Positions 54,373 to 62,566 of a stretch of 64,000 bases of DNA are shown here, in pieces (positions within the stretch are counted from its first letter, which is position 1; every line of letters starts with the position of its first letter). The DNA comes from CALOCV01 sp942491955. Its GTDB lineage: Bacteria > Chlamydiota > Chlamydiia > Chlamydiales > CALOCV01. The DNA is taken from NCBI GenBank assembly GCA_942491955.1, contig CALOCV010000044.1, positions 36,565-100,564 on the forward strand, read 5' to 3'. Under the pieces are notes generated by a model. It was not told where the DNA came from, made no database searches, and worked only from the letters and a program-made list of their open reading frames with translations. The position numbers were made by a program, and so were the translations under genes.

Positions 54373-56740
54373 AAAAAAATGGCATTTTATTGGCATTGGT
54401 GGAATTGGGATGAGTGGCCTTGCTCGGATTCTTCTACAAGAAAATGTCGCTGTTTCGGGAAGTGATTTACACCCTAAAGCTTTAACAAAGCGGCTGGAGA
54501 AGGAGGGGGCAGCTATCCATTATTCTCATGAAGCAACGCGAGTTCAGTCAGGGATGGAGATTGTGTATGGATCCATGATTGGACACAACAACCCAGAAAT
54601 TGAAGAGGCTAAACGATTGCAATGCCGGCTTTGGCATCGTGCTGATTTGCTTGCCCATCTGCAAGAGAGGTACGCATCGCTTTGTGTTGCCGGTTCTCAC
54701 GGAAAAACATCGACATCTGCCCTTTTAACACATGTCCTTATTGAAACAGGGCGTGATCCCTCTTACGCTCTTGGAGGGATTCTCATTCGAGAAGGAGTCA
54801 ATGGAGCAAAAGGACAAGGTCGTTATTTTGTTTGTGAAGCTGATGAGAGCGATGGAACATTAACCAAGTACCATCCTTATGGCGCTATCGTGACCAATAT
54901 AGGAAGGGACCATCTTGCTCATTATGGAGAAATCGCTGCTATTCATGAAACATTTCGTACATTCATCCATCAAGTGCAATCGTTGGATGCTTTTGTTTGG
55001 TGTGGAGATGATCCAACTTTATGGGAGTGGGGTTTACAAGGAATCCATTATGGTTTCCACTCTCGGTGCACCGTACAAGTAGTCGATTTTGTGCAGAAAG
55101 GATGGGAAATTACCTTTTCTTTGCGCTGGGGATCCAAACAGATCCAAGCGATCACTCTCCCTTGTATAGGGAGACACCAAGCATTGAATGCCACCGCGGT
55201 TTTTATTTTGGCTACACAGCTCGGAATTCAAGAAGATGAGGTCCGATCGGCATTTCGGAGTTATCGCGGTGTGGAGAGACGTGCGGAAAGAGTGGGAACG
55301 GTGCATGATGTCACGGTTATCGATGATTATGCCCACTATCCCGTCGAAATCAACGCTGTATTGCGAGCCATTCGAAAAGCTTCTCCGTACCAGAGAGTCG
55401 TTGCTATTTGTCAGCCCCACCGATTTTCTCGGGTGCGCGATTCATTGGGAGAGTGGGGAAGGGCCTTTGATGCTGCTGATGAGTGTAGGATTGTCGATGT
55501 TTATGCAGCGGGAGAAGAACCTCTCCCAGGAATTACTGCAGAACGGATCGTTCAAGAGATCCAAAATCAATCGACACTCCCTTGTGAATACGTGTCACGA
55601 GAGTCCCTTTTGGATCATGTGCAAGAGATCACAGAACGTTACGATATAGTCGTTTTTTTGGGAGCGGGGGATATCTCTGCTGTTGCTCATGCTTATGCTG
55701 CTTCTCTTGTGGATTGGTCCCCCCGAAAAACAACCGTGGGAATTCTCTGTGGAGGACGTTCTGTCGAGCACGCCATCTCTCTTCGTAGTGCCCACTTTGT
55801 TCAAGAAGCCCTATCTAAAGAGCACTATGCAGTGCAGCTATTTACGATCGATCGAGAAGGGGGGTGGCATGACGAAGAAGGATCAGATAACGATATATGG
55901 AAAAGAGTAGAAAAATGCGATGTTTTCATTCCCGTTTTGCACGGCCCTTTCGGGGAAGATGGGACCATGCAAGGTTTTTTGGAGATTTTGGGAAAACCGT
56001 ATGTAGGTAGTCCAACAGATGCCTCTGCGATCGCAATGAATAAGATGGTAACAAAAGAGGTAGCACAATATCTTGGAATCGCTACTCTCCCTTTTTTGTC
56101 CACCACCTATGAGGAGTGGCTAAATAAGGGAGAAGAATTTTTGGATCGTGTCCAACAAAATCTCTCTTTTCCACTCTTTGTAAAGGCAAATCGGCTTGGT
56201 TCCAGCTTAGGAATTGCCAAGGTCACAAGAGAAGAAGATTTGATTGAAGCGATCGAATCTGTTTTCCAATACGACCATCAAATTTTCCTTGAACAAGGGA
56301 TCTCAGCGCGCGAGTTGGAGTTTGCGATTTTAGGTGATGAAGATCCAGAGGTATTCCCTCCAGGAGAGGTACTTACTGGAGGTGATTTTTATGACTATGA
56401 TGCCAAATACGGGAAAGAATCATTCGCAACAGAAGTGGTTGCTTCTCTACCGGAAAAAGTCATTTCTTTGGGGAAAAAATGGACAAAAGAGTTGTTTATC
56501 CATCTTGGATGCAGCGGCTTGGCACGGGTTGATTTTTTTTATGAAGAGGATCGGCAACAACTGTGGTTTTCCGAAATCAACCCGATTCCAGGATTAACAA
56601 AAACGAGTTTGTGCCCGCAAATTCTTGGGCGACAGGGGATTTCTCCTTCACGCCTTGTTGATATTTTGATGCAGTGTGCACAAAAAAAGGCACGAAGGCA
56701 AAAAAGAACGTTTCTTAGAACCTGTTCAAAATTTTTCTAA
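54365..56740 (+). CDS. murC-ddl: Fused UDP-MurNAc:L-alanine ligase and D-Ala-D-Ala ligase
   Basis: Residues 1-450 are MurC (FIGIGGIGMSGLARILL, VAGSHGKTSTSALLTHV, VTNIGRDHLAHYG, DDYAHYPVEINAVLRAIRK). Residues from about 455 are Ddl (ILCGGRSVEHAISLRSAHF, HGPFGEDGTMQGFLEILG, FVKANRLGSSLGIAKV, EINPIPGLTKTSLCP). The two-enzyme fusion is a hallmark of chlamydiae. The last residues, RTCSKFF, and the stop are encoded by the terminal repeat of the inserted IS at 56718, so the native C-terminus was replaced; the catalytic domains are complete. Confidence 0.95.
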   Translation: MDEKKWHFIGIGGIGMSGLARILLQENVAVSGSDLHPKALTKRLEKEGAAIHYSHEATRVQSGMEIVYGSMIGHNNPEIEEAKRLQCRLWHRADLLAHLQERYASLCVAGSHGKTSTSALLTHVLIETGRDPSYALGGILIREGVNGAKGQGRYFVCEADESDGTLTKYHPYGAIVTNIGRDHLAHYGEIAAIHETFRTFIHQVQSLDAFVWCGDDPTLWEWGLQGIHYGFHSRCTVQVVDFVQKGWEITFSLRWGSKQIQAITLPCIGRHQALNATAVFILATQLGIQEDEVRSAFRSYRGVERRAERVGTVHDVTVIDDYAHYPVEINAVLRAIRKASPYQRVVAICQPHRFSRVRDSLGEWGRAFDAADECRIVDVYAAGEEPLPGITAERIVQEIQNQSTLPCEYVSRESLLDHVQEITERYDIVVFLGAGDISAVAHAYAASLVDWSPRKTTVGILCGGRSVEHAISLRSAHFVQEALSKEHYAVQLFTIDREGGWHDEEGSDNDIWKRVEKCDVFIPVLHGPFGEDGTMQGFLEILGKPYVGSPTDASAIAMNKMVTKEVAQYLGIATLPFLSTTYEEWLNKGEEFLDRVQQNLSFPLFVKANRLGSSLGIAKVTREEDLIEAIESVFQYDHQIFLEQGISARELEFAILGDEDPEVFPPGEVLTGGDFYDYDAKYGKESFATEVVASLPEKVISLGKKWTKELFIHLGCSGLARVDFFYEEDRQQLWFSEINPIPGLTKTSLCPQILGRQGISPSRLVDILMQCAQKKARRQKRTFLRTCSKFF

Positions 56741-56789
56741 TCCTGTATAAACAATTATTTTCCAAAATAATTGTAGGTATTTTATGCCC

Positions 56790-57180
56790 CATTGCTGTTC
56801 TAAACCTCTTCTGGAATCTGCAAGAAAAAAACACGTCCTAGAGCGGTCGACTTATATGATGTAATTTGTGGTATTTCATATGTTTTAAAAAGTGGATGCC
56901 AATGGCGAATGATGCCTAAAAACTTTCCCAAATGGCGAACATGCCATTATTACTTTACTATTTGGAGTGAAAAAGTGAATGACTCATCCAAGAGCATACT
57001 TGAGAAGATATTAAAAAAAAATAGTCGGGGAGATCAGACACAATAACGATCGCAATGAAAAGAGTAGCTTTATAATTATTGATGCTCAAAGTGTAAAAAA
57101 TACTGACACAGCTGAAAATAAAGGTTATGATACTGGAAAAAAAGTATCTGGGATCAAGCGTCATACTGCTGTAGACACAC
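56790..57180 (+). pseudogene. IS5-family transposase remnant
   Basis: One frame reads YDVICGISYVLKSGCQWRMM, FPKWRTCHYYFTIW and SILEKILKK; after a frameshift another reads FIIIDAQSVKNTDTAENKGY and TGKKVSGIKRHTAVDTH, the DDE-type region of IS5-family (IS1031/ISL2-like) transposases. Sequence stops where the tandem repeats begin, so the C-terminal half with the last catalytic residue is missing. Non-functional. Confidence 0.85.
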
Positions 57181-58223
57181 ATTTGAACGAGTTTTTAGAA
57201 AATAAACTACCACAGAGAACACAGAGAACACAGAGGGAGAACATATAGATTATTTAGTGCCCAGACATGGTTGTAGAGGATCAGGTAATTATAGAAATTA
57301 AATCTGTGAATGGAATAGCTCCAATACACGAAGCACAACTGCTATCTTATTTAAAGCTCTATGGAACTTGTGCCCGAGGACTGCTTATCAATTTTAATGT
57401 GAAACGATTGGTAGAACGTCGAATGAAAATATAACCCTCTCTCTGTGCTCTCTGTGCTCTCTGTGGGCTCTGTGGTAGTTTTTATTGCTGAGATATGTTA
57501 ACCAAGTTTCTTAAGCAAAGCAAATGTAGATACACATTTGAACGAGTTTTTAGAAAATAAACTACCACAGAGAACACAGAGAACACAGAGGGAGAACATA
57601 TAGATTATTTAGTGCCCAGACATGGTTGTAGAGGATCAGGTAATTATAGAAATTAAATCTGTGAATGGAATAGCTCCAATACACGAAGCACAACTGCTAT
57701 CTTATTTAAAGCTCTATGGAACTTGTGCCCGAGGATTGCTTATCAATTTTAATGTGAAACGATTGGTAAAAGGCATTCGTCGAATGAAAATATAACCCTC
57801 TCTCTGTGCTCTCTGTGGGCTCTGTGGTAGTTTTTATTGCTGAGATATGTTAACCAAGTTTCTTAAGCAAAGCAAATGTAGACACACATTTGAACGAGTT
57901 TTTAGAAAATAAACTACCACAGAGAACACAGAGAACACAGAGGGAGAACATATAGATTATTTAGTGCCCAGACATGGTTGTAGAGGATCAGGTAATTATA
58001 GAAATTAAATCTGTGAATGGAATAGCTCCAATACACGAAGCACAACTGCTATCTTATTTAAAGCTCTATGGAACTTGTGCCCGAGGACTGCTTATCAATT
58101 TTAATGTGAAACGATTGGTAGAACGTCGAATGAAAATATAACCCTCTCTCTGTGCTCTCTGTGGGCTCTGTGGTAGTTTTTATTGCTGAGATATGTTAAT
58201 CAAGTTTCTTAAGCAAAGCAAAT
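57171..58223 (+). repeat. Three tandem ~350-bp repeats, each with a GxxExxY gene fragment
   Basis: Units start at GTAGACACAC 57171, GTAGATACAC 57526 and GTAGACACAC 57878 and end with AAGCAAAGCAAAT. Each encodes VVEDQVIIEIKSVNGIAPIH followed by EAQLLSYLKLYG and LLINFNVKRLV, the C-terminal half of GxxExxY proteins. The middle copy keeps LVKGIRRMKI; the others have a short deletion (LVERRMKI). Inverted CCACAGAGAACACAGAG and CTCTGTGCTCTCTGTGG blocks flank every copy. The first 10 bp of each unit are IS transposase sequence. Confidence 0.88.
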
Positions 58224-58269
58224 TGCAGGGGATTGTTCATTTAAAAGATTTTGAACAGGTTCTTAGGGG

Positions 58270-59103
58270 ATGCCATCCAAAGTCATGAAATCTTCTCTTT
58301 CAGAAAGTCGATCGATATCCTTGCAACAAGGACTATTTTGGGTCTGCCTTTCAGCCATTTTCTTTACGGGATCGTGTGTTTTTTTCTGGATAACGGGAAA
58401 TATCATTTGGGAGAGGTATAAAAATCAACCTCATTATCGGATAACAAAAATCGCGCACGAAGTATTGTCCGACATCCACCTTCCCGAAGGTTTTTTTGCC
58501 GAATATCTCCATCTTTCAAAAGAAGATCCTCCTTTTCTTTATAAATGGAATCAAGAGGAGGGGAATCGCATGCTACGAGAGTGTCCTCTTTTAGAAGAGG
58601 GGAGTCTTCACCTAACCCCTCCCGATACGTTGCATATCACTTACCGTGTGCGTACACCGTGCGCCCTTCTTTATGATACGCCCAATATGGCGATCGATAA
58701 GAGCGGAGTTTGTTTTCCTTTTGCCCCTTTTTTTTCTCCAAAACGCCTCCCTTTTTTAACTATTGGAGAGGGAGATAGGGTAATTGAAAAAAGAAAATGT
58801 GCTTTACAAATCCTTTCACTAGCCCAACAATGCCTTCACAAAGAAGAATGGAGCCCATCTTTGGTTGATGTTGCGCATCTTTTTTCTGAAAAAGAAGCAG
58901 AGCGAGAGATTGTGCTTCTCGTGCAACACGATTGGAAAGAGGAAAAAATGTATCTCCGTCTCCGGTGGGAAAATAAAGAGGAAGCTCTTGCGCATTTTCT
59001 TGTTCTTGTGCACCATGCATGGGAGAAAGGTGACGATTTGGAAAAAATTACCTCGGTCGACCTACGGCTTCCCGATTTAGCTTATGTGGTGAGGGTTCCA
59101 TGA
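58270..59103 (+). CDS. FtsQ-like cell-division membrane protein
   Basis: A single membrane segment at about residues 22-45 (GLFWVCLSAIFFTGSCVFFW) follows a short basic cytoplasmic N-terminus; the rest (about 230 residues) is extracytoplasmic with FtsQ-like blocks: YRITKIAHEVLSDIHLPEG where POTRA sequence is expected, and VRTPCALLYDTPNMAIDKSG where FtsQ proteins have the trip-Y...lvD.nG region. Its place after murC-ddl matches the chlamydial division cluster. The start lies 5 bp after the IS target repeat, so the native start region may have been altered; ATG 58285 is an alternative. Overlaps cutA by 4 bp. Confidence 0.7.
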   Translation: MPSKVMKSSLSESRSISLQQGLFWVCLSAIFFTGSCVFFWITGNIIWERYKNQPHYRITKIAHEVLSDIHLPEGFFAEYLHLSKEDPPFLYKWNQEEGNRMLRECPLLEEGSLHLTPPDTLHITYRVRTPCALLYDTPNMAIDKSGVCFPFAPFFSPKRLPFLTIGEGDRVIEKRKCALQILSLAQQCLHKEEWSPSLVDVAHLFSEKEAEREIVLLVQHDWKEEKMYLRLRWENKEEALAHFLVLVHHAWEKGDDLEKITSVDLRLPDLAYVVRVP

Positions 59104-59423
59104 CGGTTTTTATAGAAATCCATTGGACGGCGGGAAGCATCGATGAAGCAAGAAAAGTCTCTCGTTATCTCGTACAAGAGCATCTCGTTGCTTGCGCTCA
59201 AATCATCCCCTGGGTGGAGTCTGTTTTTCTTTGGAATGACCAAATAGAAACGGCTCAAGAGAGCAAAATCATTCTGAAGACAAGAGAAGAGCTATACAAT
59301 ACGGTAAAGGAGATCATCGAAGCCAATACCACATACGATGTTCCCGAAATCACATGGCGTCCGATTGAAGGAGGCAATCCCAATTATCTCTCCTGGATGG
59401 AAGAAACTTTAAACAGGCTGTAA
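59100..59423 (+). CDS. cutA: CutA-family divalent-ion tolerance protein
   Basis: A small trimeric PII-like protein. LVQEHLVACAQIIPWVESVF, FLWNDQIETAQESKIILKTR and YDVPEITWRPIEGGNPNYLSW match the family; 107 residues is the usual size. The function is still debated (copper tolerance, signalling). The ATG overlaps the ftsQ-like stop (ATGA). Confidence 0.93.
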   Translation: MTVFIEIHWTAGSIDEARKVSRYLVQEHLVACAQIIPWVESVFLWNDQIETAQESKIILKTREELYNTVKEIIEANTTYDVPEITWRPIEGGNPNYLSWMEETLNRL

Positions 59424-59502
59424 CAAAAAATCAATCCTTGTCTTTCCGAAAAAGAGGGCTTTTGCTAGGGTGAGCCTTTCAAGGACTTCAAGGAGAGAGA
59501 GT

Positions 59503-59889
59503 ATGGTTGCATTAAATAAAGTTCTTGTCGCAGGACGCCTAACAAGGAAGCCGGAATTGCGGAAAACTCCGAATGGTGTATGTGTGACAGATCTTCTCGT
59601 TGCGCTCAATCGAGAGTTCACTACGTTAGCTGGAGATAAACAGCAAGAAGTTTGTTTTGTCGATGTCGTTGTGTGGGGAAAACAAGCCGAGGTTTGCGTC
59701 GAATATCTCGATGTTTCCTCATCTGTGCTCGTTGAAGGTCGCCTGCAACTCGATGTTTGGTATACAAAAGAGGGAGACAAACGAGCAAAATTGCGGATCG
59801 CTGCTGAACGGGTCCAATTTTTAGACAAGAAAACAGCAATGACCCCTGTAGAAGAGAGCGATTCTATAGCCATCCCAACAAAGCGGTAA
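59503..59889 (+). CDS. ssb: Single-stranded DNA-binding protein
   Basis: OB-fold SSB: VALNKVLVAGRLTRKPELRK, then VCVTDLLVALNRE, VCFVDVVVWGKQAEVCVEYL and VLVEGRLQLDVWYTKEGDKR. AAGGAGAGAG directly before ATG 59503 fixes the start; an upstream GTG at 59470 is open but unlikely. At 128 residues the acidic C-terminal tail (usually DDDIPF) is absent; it ends SIAIPTKR, so interaction with partner proteins may differ, or this is an accessory SSB. The rsbV gene follows after 4 bp. Confidence 0.88.
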   Translation: MVALNKVLVAGRLTRKPELRKTPNGVCVTDLLVALNREFTTLAGDKQQEVCFVDVVVWGKQAEVCVEYLDVSSSVLVEGRLQLDVWYTKEGDKRAKLRIAAERVQFLDKKTAMTPVEESDSIAIPTKR

Positions 59890-59893
59890 AAAA

Positions 59894-60244
59894 ATGACAC
59901 AAACACCGAAAGTAGCTGAAGAAAAACAGGGCGATATTTGGATTTTTAAATTACAAGGACATCTCGACACCCCCTCTTCAACCGAATTAGAGAAACACAT
60001 TTTCAATCATATTCATCAAGGAGAGAGACAAATTCTCCTTGATTTTTGCTCTGTTGCATCGATGAGTAGCGCGGGCATGCGCATGATTCTTTCCGTCGCA
60101 AAAAAGTTAAAAACCTTTGAAAAAGGGAAATTGGTCCTTGCTTCTGTATCTCCTTCTGTTCTCGATTTATTGAAAATGGCAGGAGTTTCCCATCTTCTTG
60201 AATGCGCCGATACTCTCGATCTTGCCCTACAACGATTCTCATAA
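59894..60244 (+). CDS. rsbV: STAS-domain anti-sigma factor antagonist (RsbV-like)
   Basis: 116 residues. The STAS core reads IFKLQGHLDTPSSTELEKHI, ILLDFCSVASMSSAGMRMIL (with the phosphorylatable Ser of the SS(A/S)G motif) and a C-terminal VLDLLKMAGVSHLL. It would take part in a partner-switching cascade with an RsbW-type kinase that controls a sigma factor. Chlamydiae carry such a system, and the gene neighbours murC-ddl in pathogenic species too. It is the last gene of this block. Confidence 0.88.
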   Translation: MTQTPKVAEEKQGDIWIFKLQGHLDTPSSTELEKHIFNHIHQGERQILLDFCSVASMSSAGMRMILSVAKKLKTFEKGKLVLASVSPSVLDLLKMAGVSHLLECADTLDLALQRFS

Positions 60245-60251
60245 CGTAGAT

Positions 60252-60412
60252 CCCACATTCCACTAGGTGAATTTGTAGATCATGGTAGATGATTCGACGA
60301 TCGTTCGTATGGAAGCCGAAGCAAACTGAGTTCAGTTGGCGAGGCTGAACGCGGACGATCGTCGAATCAGATGCCATGAGATGCAATTTTAGCCAATTGA
60401 TGACACGCCCTA
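60252..60412. repeat. Family D end fused to a truncated family B element
   Basis: CCCACATTCC (60250-60259) is a family D end. Directly after it, from about 60265, family B interior sequence begins without its left terminus and runs to the intact right end TGATGACACGCCCTA at 60412. The copy is more diverged (GATCGTTCGTATGG versus GATCGTGTGG), so probably older. Confidence 0.7.
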
Positions 60413-60438
60413 ATGGGCGCGATTCATCTCGGACCTAA

Positions 60439-60598
60439 TACCAATTCCGGTAAGAAAGTGCACAAATTGATCTTCATCTTTCTTTGCGCAATCTGTTTTT
60501 CTATCTTGCAAACTCACAAGAGTTTGCTGCGATCTCCAAAACAAATTTCGCAAAAAAATCCTGAATCCACTTTATGCATTTTCTTACCGGAATTGGTA
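60439..60598. repeat. Family A palindromic element (160 bp)
   Basis: Starts TACCAATTCCGGTAAGAAAG, ends CTTACCGGAATTGGTA; TAA flanks at 60436-60438 and 60599-60601. In this orientation one frame is open through the whole element. Confidence 0.88.
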
Positions 60599-60735
60599 TA
60601 AGGACCGAGTTTTCTCGCGTCTTTTGGATAAAATAGCTTTTTGTGTAGACTACTCAATCTAAAATACAAAAAGCGGTCCTCTTATAGAGGCCCTTTTAAA
60701 AATCTTTTGCAAACAAAAAAAAATGGAAACAAAAT

Positions 60736-61992
60736 ATGGAACCTTTACACAACGCCTTCAGGCAGATCCCATTCGAGAACCAGGATTCCCTACTATTTGT
60801 GGATGATCTTATTGCACAAAAAGAAAACCACAATCCTTTACAATTCGGAAAGTCTTTAAAACCTCATTTGGAACAATTAAAAGCGAAAGATGTTTTGCCT
60901 TTTTTCATCAAGTTAGATCAATGCATAAGAAATAACTGTAATTATTTAATGCACGCATTGCCAAACGAGGTAGTACTAACACTTGCTAGTGACACCATAT
61001 TGACAGAGTTCGATTGGAACACATTATCCGAAAAGATGAAAGATGTCCCTTTGCAAGACCCCCAATGGAAATCCGCAACACAAAAAATTAAAATTGAAGA
61101 AATGCTTAAAACGCTGGGATTGCATTTTCTTCCTTCGGATGGAGTCAATTATGAAAAAATTCTTCAAAAAACCACTTCGGACTACTCCACAGAATGGCAT
61201 CAATGGGACTGCATTTTTTTGTCAGAAAATAGCGAAAAAAAGCAACGCGTTCAAATTCTATGGATACAAGCCTATCTTTTTGCAACAGAAACTATATTTC
61301 TTAATACCACGAACACATACCCATGTGTACAATTTTTGAATTTCATCAATTCATTAGGGGAATCTCACTCTTTTAGTGGTGAGCTTCGACAAAAAATTTC
61401 TAAATTGCAACAAAGCATCGCAACATTTGCAGAAACTGCTGAATTATTTCGTTTTTTAAGATATCCAAATACATTTACTGTGGAGAACAAGGTTAATGGA
61501 TTTTTTGCTGAAGTGGGATCCTATTTTGAAAACCAATTAAATGAAACAAATGGACCACTTAAAAGACAACAAAAAACGATGGTTAAATATCTCGGTTTTC
61601 ATTTGGAGGAAATTTTAGAACAACTTGCATCTATCTATCCGTCAAACAGTAAAGAAGAGTTGCGGTTAAAAATGCGAGATTTTTGTTGGAAAAAAATCAT
61701 CGAGCAGTCTTTTAACAACCCTAACATAGATCCACACTATGTTGCATTTTACGCCTTTTTAAGCGAGTTAATCTACTTGCCGACAGCGGAATCTTTTGCA
61801 TACATCTTCATCAATGGATGTAGGTTAAAAGGCATTACACAAAATGAGGACATTCTTCGTCAATTGAGAGAAGATTTCAATAACGGAAAGATCCGAGAAT
61901 GCTATCTTGAGATACGCATTGGAGATTTTGATGAAAGGAAAGAAAAAATTTTTAGTACAGTAGAAAAAATATTGGGATCATCCATCAATTGA
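60736..61992 (+). CDS. Unknown 418-residue AT-rich protein
   Basis: I do not recognise this protein. A weak ribosome site lies before ATG 60736. It is helical, rich in Asn, Lys, Phe and Leu, with no membrane segment, no signal peptide and no nucleotide-binding motif; cysteines are scattered. Base composition is more AT-rich than the flanking housekeeping genes, and it is preceded by a repeat cluster, which suggests acquisition or a fast-evolving lineage-specific gene, perhaps an effector. Its 3' end overlaps the convergent yqgE by 8 bp. Confidence 0.6.
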   Translation: MEPLHNAFRQIPFENQDSLLFVDDLIAQKENHNPLQFGKSLKPHLEQLKAKDVLPFFIKLDQCIRNNCNYLMHALPNEVVLTLASDTILTEFDWNTLSEKMKDVPLQDPQWKSATQKIKIEEMLKTLGLHFLPSDGVNYEKILQKTTSDYSTEWHQWDCIFLSENSEKKQRVQILWIQAYLFATETIFLNTTNTYPCVQFLNFINSLGESHSFSGELRQKISKLQQSIATFAETAELFRFLRYPNTFTVENKVNGFFAEVGSYFENQLNETNGPLKRQQKTMVKYLGFHLEEILEQLASIYPSNSKEELRLKMRDFCWKKIIEQSFNNPNIDPHYVAFYAFLSELIYLPTAESFAYIFINGCRLKGITQNEDILRQLREDFNNGKIRECYLEIRIGDFDERKEKIFSTVEKILGSSIN

Positions 61993-62554
61993 GGGAGAGA
62001 TCTTCGGGGATCATCGAGAGGGTGGCATATTTGCCTCCCATTTCTCGAAGGAGATTTTGCCATAGCTTATCGTAGGCAGTGTGAAAGATATGGCGTCGGG
62101 AGGCGGGTTGTAGGTACCAGCGCCCGTCAAGGAATTCTCGTTCGAGTTGTCCAGCAGACCATCCCGTGTATCCGAAACAGAGGCGGATTTCGGGACCATT
62201 GGAACTATTGAGAGCTTCTTGGAGGAATTGCATGTCACCTCCAAGGAAGACATCTTCGCATATGGGAAGGGTTTGTTGAGGAAGGTCCGAAGAGGTGTGG
62301 AGGAGCATCATCTGGTTGGATTGCACGGGTCCTCCTGCGCGGATGCCAATTCTTGGGTTGGCGAAATCTCCGAGAGATTTGATTTCGTCGGGGAGGTTGA
62401 GTTCCATCTTTTTATTCACAACGAGGCCGAACGATCCTGTGGTATTGTGCTCACAGAGGAGAATGACAGCGCGGAAGAAAATTCCTGTATCGATCTCTGG
62501 GGTAGCGATGAGAAAGGAGCCTCTCTCGAGTTCTGAATAGGGTGGGTGATCCAT
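61985..62554 (-). CDS. yqgE: YqgE/AlgH (DUF179) family protein
   Basis: Family motifs: GSFLIATPEIDTGIFFRAVI, LLCEHNTTGSFGLVVNK, RIGIRAGGPVQSNQMMLLH, FGYTGWSAGQLEREFLDGRW. Length 189. The family is widespread but its biochemical role is not settled. It lies just downstream of mlaD in the same direction with a 12-bp gap. Confidence 0.9.
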   Translation of the reverse strand: MDHPPYSELERGSFLIATPEIDTGIFFRAVILLCEHNTTGSFGLVVNKKMELNLPDEIKSLGDFANPRIGIRAGGPVQSNQMMLLHTSSDLPQQTLPICEDVFLGGDMQFLQEALNSSNGPEIRLCFGYTGWSAGQLEREFLDGRWYLQPASRRHIFHTAYDKLWQNLLREMGGKYATLSMIPEDLSLN

Positions 62555-62566
62555 TCTTTCCTCTTT

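Larger units (their letters stand above)
56718..58262 (+). mobile_element. Decayed IS5-type insertion sequence with internal tandem repeats
   Basis: Ends GAACCTGTTCAAAATTTTTC and the complement of GATTTTGAACAGGTTC, flanked by TTA at 56715-56717 and 58263-58265. A broken transposase lies at 56790-57180. From 57171 to 58223 the interior is replaced by three tandem copies of about 350 bp carrying a GxxExxY fragment. The element separates murC-ddl from the ftsQ-like gene. Confidence 0.85.

Noticed and set aside
57171..58223. Regular repeats that might suggest a CRISPR array
   Set aside because: Units are about 350 bp, adjacent without unique spacers, and encode a GxxExxY fragment, so this is a tandem duplication.
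60413..60601. A 62-codon frame as a small secreted protein gene
   Set aside because: It coincides with a complete family A palindrome that occurs in other places of the window; it is noted only as a property of the repeat.
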